This document shows positions 1-4,578 of a stretch of DNA of 5,687 nt, one piece after another. The stretch lies in the NCBI GenBank assembly GCA_947311605.1, contig CAMZLC010000047.1:1-5687 (forward strand), given 5' to 3'. Position numbers and translations under genes: made by a program. This DNA comes from an uncultured Sulfurovum sp. Its GTDB lineage: Bacteria; Campylobacterota; Campylobacteria; Campylobacterales; Sulfurovaceae. The notes beneath the pieces are model-generated. The model made no database searches, was not told the origin of the DNA, and saw only the letters and a program-made list of their open reading frames with translations. The stretch's first letter is position 1; the number at the start of each line of letters is the position of its first letter.

Positions 1-188
1 CATGCGTTGATATTGAGCTTCTTATGGTTTTTAACCTCTATGGCAAAGTTACCAACGCCTATGATGTCAAAACCTCCCACGGCTGTTTGAGCGTGGTTTC
101 GCGTTGCATCAGTAAAGCCATGCTCTTTGAAGAGATTGACTAAAGTACGCTCTGCAGTAGCTCCCTTGGTTCGCTGCATCGCTCCCAT
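1..188 (-). CDS. PD-(D/E)XK nuclease, phage Holliday-junction-resolvase-like (partial: N-terminal 62 codons)
   Basis: The 62 visible codons begin MGAMQRTKGATAERTLVNLF and stay open to the left edge. They match the N-terminal half of small phage and island PD-(D/E)XK nucleases: a basic start with an AER helix (residues 12-14), a GF turn near residue 25, then GGFD (38-41) and AIEVKNHKKLNI (49-60). D41, E51 and K53 fit the metal-binding D-x(n)-E-x-K signature. Such proteins are usually annotated as Holliday-junction-resolvase-like or VRR-NUC-like enzymes acting on DNA junctions or ends; the exact substrate cannot be read from this fragment. The ATG at 188 lies one base after the alpA-like stop (TAA-C-ATG), so translation is probably coupled. 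A second in-frame ATG (179) has a GGGAG only about 2 bases upstream, too close to act as its ribosome-binding site, so I keep the first. Confidence 0.72.
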   Translation of the reverse strand, partial: MGAMQRTKGATAERTLVNLFKEHGFTDATRNHAQTAVGGFDIIGVGNFAIEVKNHKKLNINA

Positions 189-189
189 G

Positions 190-372
190 TTAGACTACTG
201 CTGTGAGATTGTCTAAATCATTCTTTTTAAATACCGTGATACGTGGTGACAACTTCACTGGGCTTAGTCGCCCTTGCTTTGCATATAGCCATACTGTGGA
301 GACTGCGATACCTAAGTATTCTGCTGCTTCTTTAGCTCTGAAATTTTGCTTGTGTGGGGTTTGTGTTTCCAT
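190..372 (-). CDS. AlpA-like / excisionase-family helix-turn-helix DNA-binding protein
   Basis: A 60-aa protein starting METQTPHKQNF. Residues 11-37 form a MerR/excisionase-type helix-turn-helix (RAKEAAEYLGI, then STVWLYAKQGRL), followed by a short basic wing (SPRITVFKKNDLDNL, 42-56). This is the usual architecture and size of AlpA-family regulators, which in P4-like and CP4-type elements activate or assist excision and regulate integrase. I chose the ATG at 372 because AAAAAAGG lies 8 bases upstream. A longer reading frame from a TTG at 447 would run through a promoter-like region and touch the terminator hairpin, and it adds 25 residues with no family similarity. The gene follows a terminator, so it probably has its own promoter, and it is followed after one base by the nuclease gene. 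Specific role (excisionase versus activator) is inference. Confidence 0.85.
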   Translation of the reverse strand: METQTPHKQNFRAKEAAEYLGIAVSTVWLYAKQGRLSPVKLSPRITVFKKNDLDNLTAVV

Positions 373-417
373 ATCTTTAACCTTTTTTAGTGTGTTGGTA
401 TATAAGCTTATGGGTGT

Positions 418-447
418 ATTGTATGGTATTGTAGGGACAATAATCAA
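418..447 (-). promoter_or_regulatory. Candidate promoter of the alpA-like gene, with overlapping ATTGTA direct repeats
   Basis: On the minus strand TTGATT (447-442) and TACAAT (423-418) are separated by 18 bases, about 45 bases before the chosen ATG. The -35-like box overlaps the tail of the preceding terminator. GTATTGTA occurs twice on the plus strand (416-423 and 426-433), ten bases apart, about one helical turn, overlapping the -10 box. That could be an operator. Campylobacterota promoters often lack a clear -35 element, so the assignment is tentative. Confidence 0.35.
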
Positions 448-483
448 ACCACCGTAACACCAAAAAATATGTTACGGTGGTTT
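446..483 (-). terminator. Intrinsic terminator after the 220-aa gene
   Basis: A perfect 14-bp inverted repeat (AAACCACCGTAACA at 446-459, its complement at 470-483) surrounds a 10-base loop. It begins three bases after the stop codon of the 487-1149 gene. Read on the minus strand, the stem is followed by TTTGATTATT, a moderately U-rich tail. It should end the integrase-led transcript and insulate the alpA-like gene. The opposite strand has a poorer tail, so terminator function is assigned to the minus strand. Confidence 0.75.
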
Positions 484-486
484 AGA

Positions 487-1149
487 TTACAGATTATCTT
501 TAAATTGTTTAATCTCCATAGTGTAACCTTTTAGGTTTTCGTCTTTAGCATATTGGGTTAGCACTCTTCCAATTTCTTCTTTAGAAATTAATACATCGGG
601 GTAAAACTTATCACTTTGAAAATAATAATACTTCTTTGTTTCCAATTCTGTCTTTAGCTTTTTAGAAGTTTCTAAAAGTTGACCTATCGCATTTTGTTTT
701 TTTCCATTCTCTATCATAAGTGTTACTTCAAAATCTGGACGATTAGGCATAACTTTTTCTAGCTCTTCTTTATCTTCAATAAAAATAGTATCTTCTACTT
801 TTTTACCATCAAGATATTTATATATCATGTCTTCAAAGTTTTTAATAATTTTAATATTCTTCTCTACCTCGGCTTTTTTCTCTGTAGGTCTAATATGTTT
901 ATTTCTTTCATTTATAATCGTTGTCAGGTCATTACTAGAATACTTAAGCATCGCTGGGAATAGTTCATCTGCTATAAAAATTTCTCTATTTGTTAGCTCT
1001 GTAGTATTTAATTTATCAAAATATATTTCCATCAATTCAAAACTTTTTGGGAAAATATCCCCATAAATATACCCATAATTAAAAAGGTTGCTAGGTTCAT
1101 GATTAGCTAATATCCGTTTAAATGTTTCTACAAAAGTTTCATTATCCAC
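487..1149 (-). CDS. Unrecognised 220-aa protein translationally coupled to the integrase
   Basis: I do not recognise a family. The protein is hydrophilic and strongly charged, Lys/Glu/Asn-rich, with no signal peptide or membrane segment. Its middle (about residues 80-118, NERNKHIRPTEKKAEVEKN onward) and a later stretch (about 155-173, QNAIGQLLETSKKLKTELE) look helical and possibly coiled-coil. Between them is an acidic patch, and a short tyrosine cluster (KKYYYF) follows. The start is a GTG at 1149: it has GGAGG (1163-1159) nine bases upstream, and the coding sequence overlaps the end of the integrase gene by 8 bases, so it is read from the integrase transcript. It is the most AT-rich gene in the window, which suggests a different origin from the host genes. 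It ends at a strong hairpin. Possible roles such as integrase partner, regulator or defence or immunity protein are only guesses from position. Confidence 0.8.
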   Translation of the reverse strand: MDNETFVETFKRILANHEPSNLFNYGYIYGDIFPKSFELMEIYFDKLNTTELTNREIFIADELFPAMLKYSSNDLTTIINERNKHIRPTEKKAEVEKNIKIIKNFEDMIYKYLDGKKVEDTIFIEDKEELEKVMPNRPDFEVTLMIENGKKQNAIGQLLETSKKLKTELETKKYYYFQSDKFYPDVLISKEEIGRVLTQYAKDENLKGYTMEIKQFKDNL

Positions 1150-2392
1150 GCTTCACCCCCTCCAAATAATCAGCGTACCACTGCATAAGTCCTCTCATAG
1201 GTTCTCTATACTCAGAACGGTTATAGGCACTCTTTACCTTGTTTGGCTCTTTATGTGCTAGTAGTGCTTCTACTACCTCAGCCGTGTAGCTGTGTCCGTC
1301 CTCTTCGTTGGCTTTTTCGTTTGCTATGGTCGAGAACATCGCTCTAAAACCATGAGGCACAAACTCCTCTTTGGTGTAGCCCATTCTTCTAAGTGCAGAT
1401 ATGAGAGTGTTATCGCTTAGGGGTCTGTCTTTGTAAGTCCTACTGGGGAACACATACACACCACTTAGGGCGTTTACTTCAAGCTCTTTTAGTATGTCTA
1501 TGACTTGATGAGGTAAGGGTAAGATAAACTCGGTCTTAGTCTTCATCTTCTCAGCAGGTATCACCCACTCTTTAGCCTTAAAGTCTATCTCCTCCCATTC
1601 CATATGACGTATGTTATAACTCCTCACAAACACATAGGGTAAAACCTTTAAAGCCATTTTGGTTGAGTAGTCACCTTGATAGTCGTCTATGTTTAGCAGC
1701 AGTCCTTTTATGTCTTTTTCTTTGGTGAAAGTAGGGTAGCTCTTTTTTTCGCGTTTGCCCAACACTATAGGCATGTCAATATCTGAAATGATGTTATGAG
1801 GTACATATTCGTGAGTAACTGCAAACTTCCAAACTTTATTGAGTATCATGGCTGTACGTTTGGCTGTCTCTTGTAAGCCTTTGGCTCTAAGTGTCTCCAG
1901 TACGGCTATAATGTCTTTACGTGTCACCTCAGCTATAGGCTTCTCTTTGATGTAGACTTTATCAAACTTTTTATAAGTGTAGTTCTCCAGTGCTTTACCT
2001 AGTTTGGCATGATAATTTTCAGATACTTCACTCTCATAACTTTTTAACCACTTTTGAGAGATAGTAAAAAAGGTATTTTCTTTCTTCTCTTCTACCTCTT
2101 TACTCTTTTGTTTATCTGCTTTCTTTTTTTCGTTTAGGTCTATGCCTTGCTTCACTAGTTTTCTAAGTATCGCTCTTTGTTCTCTAGCTTCAGAGAGAGA
2201 AAAAAACTCTAGTGTGCCTATAGCATACTCTTTATCTTTATTATTGATACGATACTTCAAACGCCATAACTTAGAACCGTTGGGGTTTACTTGTAAAAAA
2301 AGCCCTCCGCCATCATAAAGCTTGTACTTTTTTTCTTTTGCTTTGGCACTCTTTATCTTCTTATCAGTTAGCTGTGTTGTCGCTATAGCCAT
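1142..2392 (-). CDS. int: P4-type tyrosine integrase (site-specific recombinase)
   Basis: A 416-aa protein of normal length for P4-like integrases. The N-terminal arm-binding domain (DUF4102 type, about residues 8-95) shows TDKKIKSAKAKEKKYKLYDG and then GLFLQVNPNGSKLWRLKYR. A core-binding domain follows (about 107-205). The catalytic domain (about 220-405) shows R257 (VFVRSYNIRHMEW), a hairpin lysine near 284, H347-G-F-R350, H380 (LLAHKE) and the nucleophile Y390 (AYNRSEY), with the family ending RGLMQWYADYLEG. All expected catalytic residues are present, so it should be active. The RSYN after the first arginine differs from the common RPGE. The ATG at 2392 has AGAGG six bases upstream. The gene lies next to ssrA and points into the island, as expected for an enzyme that integrates and excises at the ssrA 3' end. 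The repeats just upstream probably serve as arm sites and could allow self-repression. Confidence 0.95.
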   Translation of the reverse strand: MAIATTQLTDKKIKSAKAKEKKYKLYDGGGLFLQVNPNGSKLWRLKYRINNKDKEYAIGTLEFFSLSEAREQRAILRKLVKQGIDLNEKKKADKQKSKEVEEKKENTFFTISQKWLKSYESEVSENYHAKLGKALENYTYKKFDKVYIKEKPIAEVTRKDIIAVLETLRAKGLQETAKRTAMILNKVWKFAVTHEYVPHNIISDIDMPIVLGKREKKSYPTFTKEKDIKGLLLNIDDYQGDYSTKMALKVLPYVFVRSYNIRHMEWEEIDFKAKEWVIPAEKMKTKTEFILPLPHQVIDILKELEVNALSGVYVFPSRTYKDRPLSDNTLISALRRMGYTKEEFVPHGFRAMFSTIANEKANEEDGHSYTAEVVEALLAHKEPNKVKSAYNRSEYREPMRGLMQWYADYLEGVKRG

Positions 2393-2405
2393 GCTTTACC
2401 TCTAC

Positions 2406-2480
2406 TTTAGGGGGTATTTAGGGGGTATTTTTTCTTAGAATAGGGGGGGTAAAAAGTCAAATACCCCCAACAGTACCCCC
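2406..2480. repeat. Cluster of five GGGGGTA repeats: probable integrase arm-binding sites
   Basis: GGGGGTA occurs on the plus strand at 2410-2416, 2421-2427 and 2445-2451, and inverted as TACCCCC at 2462-2468 and 2474-2480. The first two belong to an exact 11-bp tandem TTTAGGGGGTA (2406-2416, 2417-2427); the inverted pair is spaced 12 bp, again about one helical turn. Similar G-run repeats are often found between P4-type integrase genes and their attachment cores, where the N-terminal domain binds. Because the cluster lies just upstream of the integrase start and between it and the junction, both recombination and autoregulation are likely. The function is inferred, not shown. Confidence 0.7.
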
Positions 2481-2507
2481 TATTATTCTTGGTTTGTGCT
2501 GTAATTT

Positions 2508-2513
2508 ATTGTA
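2508..2513 (-). promoter_or_regulatory. int: Candidate -10 box for the integrase transcript
   Basis: TACAAT on the minus strand, about 115 bases before the integrase start, so the arm repeats would lie inside the 5' leader. No good -35 is seen. A TATAAT at 2568-2573 and a TTGACT at 2455-2460 with no convincing -10 are alternatives. The sequence does not single out one promoter. Confidence 0.2.
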
Positions 2514-2596
2514 TCGGGTTAGACTATAAACATAGCTTATTTACGGTGTGTAGGGGCTTTAAGATAGATTATATTGGATTGTATGATTTTGTGGAA

Positions 2597-2626
2597 TGGT
2601 GGAGGTGAGGGGAATTGAACCCCTGT
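2597..2626. other. Attachment-site junction in the ssrA T-arm and acceptor end (approximate)
   Basis: The island begins where the tRNA-like 3' end of ssrA stops. The T-arm (GGGGTTCAATTCCCC) and the acceptor strand with encoded CCA are intact, as happens when the element carries a copy of the target's 3' end and so rebuilds the gene. The exact crossover and the core length cannot be set because the second copy is not in the window; the right limit given here is only the start of the T-arm region. Confidence 0.6.
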
Positions 2627-2843
2627 CCTAAAATAGATAGGACTATGACTCTACATGCTTAGTCGGTGTTGATTGGTCTCGTCTGGTTTGGTTCAACACC
2701 CAAAACTACGCCAGACCAGCTAGGATTCTCACCATGAGGCATAGCTTCCTCAAGGCATAGTCATCAGATTGTGATACTCAAAAATCCGGCTAAGATGACA
2801 CTCACCGGCAGAGCAGTCCTCCGCTTGCGCGGGGTTAATGACT

Positions 2844-2885
2844 CTACGCTACTGCGAGAGCTGGACGATAATCTGTGTTGTTTGC
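2844..2885 (-). other. ssrA: tmRNA tag-peptide reading frame (ANNTDYRPALAVA)
   Basis: Fourteen codons from GCA to TAG inside the tmRNA. The start ANNTDY is like epsilonproteobacterial tags. The end is A-L-A-V-A, whereas the best-known tags of the group end in A-K-A-A and many bacteria use A-L-A-A. With the alanine carried by the tmRNA itself, the tag would be 14 residues. Confidence 0.93.
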
Positions 2886-2975
2886 GTTTAAATGCGTGTG
2901 AGCCGTGTAACGGAATTGCTCAGTCCGACATGCACATAGCCCCGACTACTCCAGTCGAAACCAAGTCACCCCCAT

Positions 2976-2983
2976 ATTATATA
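2976..2983 (-). promoter_or_regulatory. ssrA: TATATAAT -10-like box just before ssrA
   Basis: TATATAAT on the minus strand ends two bases before the mature tmRNA 5' end as deduced from acceptor pairing. This is close for a -10 element: the usual spacing would start the transcript a few bases inside the RNA. With TATATA (2983-2978) as the hexamer a start at the first G is just possible, with no 5' processing. Otherwise the true promoter is further upstream. Confidence 0.4.
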
Positions 2984-2998
2984 GGGGTCTGGTGTTAC

Positions 2999-3023
2999 AA
3001 TGTTGACTCACAGAGTAAACATT
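2999..3023. repeat. 25-bp imperfect palindrome upstream of ssrA
   Basis: AATGTT-g-ACTC-aca-GAGT-a-AACATT: two pairs of complementary arms (6 + 4 bp) with one mismatch and a 3-base centre. It lies about 26-50 bases before the tmRNA 5' end, overlapping the likely -35 region. It could be an operator for a dimeric regulator. As an RNA hairpin it lacks a U-run, so it is a poor intrinsic terminator. Confidence 0.5.
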
Positions 3024-3048
3024 CATACACCTGACTCCCCACCGAATG

Positions 3049-3077
3049 AAAAAGGATAATAACACTTTTGTATTATT
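3049..3077 (-). terminator. Weak hairpin with T-run at the end of the dehydratase-like operon
   Basis: On the minus strand AATAATAC-AAAA-GTGTTATT forms an 8-bp, almost all A-U stem with one G-U pair, followed after four bases by TTTTT (3053-3049). It overlaps the stop codon of the upstream gene. The low GC content makes it a weak candidate, but no better terminator is visible before ssrA. Confidence 0.3.
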
Positions 3078-4578
3078 TTGTCAAGCACTCCAGTATCTTG
3101 GCGGCTGTGCCTGTTTTTTTGCTTGGCGGCACATAGCTGTAGTCCTGTACTTTGGCAGGGATCTCTGCCGGGGTAGGCAGGGATTGGGTCTCCTCTTTGG
3201 CTGCCTGTTTGGCTTTGTAGAGTGCCATCTGAACTCTGGAGTAGAAATTGGCAGCCCCCTCCCCTGAGGTTTCAATGCTCAGAAAATTGGCAGAAGGGTA
3301 GCGGCTGACGACCAGAGACTGTATCCCGTCTGAGACCGAGGAAGAGGGCATGCAGCCAAAGGGTTTGACAGAGATCACCAGATGTGCCAGCTTCTCCTCG
3401 ATACTCTCGATCAGGTGCGACACCTCCATGTGCCCCTCTCCGCCATCGACATCCAGAGGGAAATACTGCTTGCCCAGAGCAGCCAGCTTCTCGATATCCG
3501 GCAGCGTGTAGCCTCGCAACCCAAGTAGCCTCGCATAGAGTGTAAAATAGCCCTTGAAGATGCGCTTGACAAGCGCCAGAGAGAGCTTGACCTTCATGCT
3601 GCCAAAGTCTATGCCGGAAGCATCCTCCTCTTCAAAATCACGCTTCTTATCAAAGAAATAACCGCCCTCCCAGATACTCAACAGTAGGCGGTTCATGATC
3701 GGCTGAGGCATACACTCTGCCCCCTCACTCTCCAGAAATTTATGCAGATTATAGTTGCCGTCCCCCTCTGTCATCGCAGCCCAGAACTCACCCATGATGA
3801 GCACCTTTGGTTTGACCTGTAGACGATCCAACTTCACGCTCTGGAGTACCTTGCGGCATTTTCGCAGTGCTGGTAGCAAAGAACGTTTCTGCTCAAAGGC
3901 ATCCGCTACGATATCATAGCACTGCTCTATCGCTTTGTCCGTGCTTCCTGGCTCCAGTTCATAGGGTCGCATCTGATGGGTCAGAATATTCAGGATATCT
4001 CCGATCATCACTGCTTTGAGCGGCTTGATGAAAAAGGAGGGAGGGAAACTCAGTGTATGTGCTCCTCCCTCGGTATCACTCACCCTGTTGTGCTCGAAAC
4101 TAAAGAGCCTAAAGCCCTCAAATCCCGCATCCCTCAGCGCCTTACGATACTCTGTAATATACATCCCGAAACGGCAGGGGCCACAGCCATTGGCAGTCAC
4201 ATAGACATACTTGGCTACGATCTCCTCGCTACTCATCCCTTTTTCTTCCTGGAGTTTTTGCAGATACTTGACCAGGTTTCCTACGGTGAAATAGGTCGGA
4301 TTGCACTGCCCGCGATTGCCATAGGCTTTGCCGGTACGGAAGGCATCAAAATCCGGATTGGGAAGCGCGATATAGCGTTTGTCCTTGTGTGTGAGTGACG
4401 CCATGACCAGCCTGTCCTGCAAAATCGTCATCCCTCCAAACAGGATCGTCGATTCTGTCACATCCTTGGGCGTGAAACGTTTGTCGATCTTCTCTCGCCA
4501 CTGTCTGGGTTTTTGATTGGCAAAGGAGAGGCTTCCGTTACTCTCTGTGGGCTTGATACTGTTACAATGGTGGCTCAT
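3073..4578 (-). CDS. 2-hydroxyglutaryl-CoA dehydratase D-component-like iron-sulfur protein (C-terminal half of a large activase-type protein)
   Basis: A 501-aa protein matching the C-terminal portion of the very large acyl-CoA dehydratase activase-related proteins. Visible marks: FGGMTILQDRLVMASL (47-62), GQCNPTYFTVGNL with C92 (90-102), ANGCGPCRFGMY with C132 and C135 (129-140), then DAGFEGFRLFSFE, a long helical middle, and KPFGCMPSSSVSDG with C409 (405-418). The cysteines are likely 4Fe-4S ligands. A Pro/Lys-rich tail (about 465-490) follows. It is probably cytoplasmic. The family is known for ATP-driven electron activation of 2-hydroxyacyl-CoA dehydratases, but for the large fused members the substrate is not settled and I do not assign one. 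Its ATG overlaps the upstream stop (ATGA), with AGGAGG four bases before it, so the two products are made together and probably form one complex. Confidence 0.85.
   Translation of the reverse strand: MSHHCNSIKPTESNGSLSFANQKPRQWREKIDKRFTPKDVTESTILFGGMTILQDRLVMASLTHKDKRYIALPNPDFDAFRTGKAYGNRGQCNPTYFTVGNLVKYLQKLQEEKGMSSEEIVAKYVYVTANGCGPCRFGMYITEYRKALRDAGFEGFRLFSFEHNRVSDTEGGAHTLSFPPSFFIKPLKAVMIGDILNILTHQMRPYELEPGSTDKAIEQCYDIVADAFEQKRSLLPALRKCRKVLQSVKLDRLQVKPKVLIMGEFWAAMTEGDGNYNLHKFLESEGAECMPQPIMNRLLLSIWEGGYFFDKKRDFEEEDASGIDFGSMKVKLSLALVKRIFKGYFTLYARLLGLRGYTLPDIEKLAALGKQYFPLDVDGGEGHMEVSHLIESIEEKLAHLVISVKPFGCMPSSSVSDGIQSLVVSRYPSANFLSIETSGEGAANFYSRVQMALYKAKQAAKEETQSLPTPAEIPAKVQDYSYVPPSKKTGTAAKILECLTK

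Larger units (their letters stand above)
1..2596. mobile_element. Genomic island or satellite integrated at the 3' end of ssrA (one end only; continues past the left edge)
   Basis: The segment starts immediately after the encoded CCA of tmRNA and carries, in order inward, arm-type repeats, a P4-type integrase, an unknown gene, an AlpA-like HTH protein and a PD-(D/E)XK nuclease. All genes point away from ssrA. Base composition drops visibly against the host genes on the right, most strongly in the gene at 487-1149. Use of ssrA 3' ends by P4-type integrases is established knowledge. That this copy is an intact mobile element is inference, because the far attachment site and the rest of the cargo lie outside the window. 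It could be a satellite phage, a prophage remnant or a defence or integrative island. Confidence 0.8.
2597..2973 (-). ncRNA. ssrA: tmRNA (trans-translation RNA)
   Basis: A one-piece tmRNA of about 377 nt. The 5' end GGGGGUGACUUGGUUUCGACU holds the conserved tRNA-like start; its first seven bases pair with CACCUCC before A-CCA at the 3' end (one G-U pair). The T-arm GGGGUUCAAUUCCCC is complete. The tag frame begins at the GCA resume codon (2885-2883), encodes ANNTDYRPALAVA and stops at TAG (2846-2844). A CCGC-GCAA-GCGG hairpin (2821-2832) follows in the pseudoknot region. With SmpB it rescues stalled ribosomes and tags the product for proteolysis. The gene is intact despite the island inserted at its 3' end. 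No terminator is visible between it and the integrase. Confidence 0.97.

Noticed and set aside
373..447. A 25-codon N-terminal extension of the alpA-like gene from a TTG at 447
   Set aside because: It overlaps the terminator tail and promoter-like region, has no family similarity and no ribosome-binding site; the ATG at 372 has AAGG upstream and gives the usual AlpA size.
827..1066. Plus-strand 79-codon open frame with hydrophobic stretches that resembles a small membrane protein
   Set aside because: Hydrophobicity comes from reading Lys/Glu/Asn codons of the minus-strand gene in reverse; the minus-strand frame is longer, coupled to int and ends at a terminator.
2406..2480. The G5TA repeats as a CRISPR array or plasmid iterons
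   Set aside because: Units are too short and mixed in orientation for CRISPR, no cas or rep gene is present, and the place between an ssrA junction and int fits arm sites better.
1..2596. A second attachment core inside the window
   Set aside because: No second copy of the ssrA T-arm/acceptor sequence is visible, so the element must extend past the left edge.
452..2997. GGTGTTAC shared by the terminator at 446-483 (minus strand) and the region upstream of ssrA (plus strand, near 2990)
   Set aside because: An 8-base match in opposite orientations and unrelated contexts is expected by chance and has no supporting structure.
2771..3034. Plus-strand 87-codon open frame
   Set aside because: It lies almost wholly within the tmRNA complement and its composition follows RNA structure, not protein coding.
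3976..4398. Plus-strand 140-codon open frame, and a similar 145-codon frame at 4599-5036
   Set aside because: Both are antisense shadows of the dehydratase/activase-like genes, whose motifs are clear on the minus strand.
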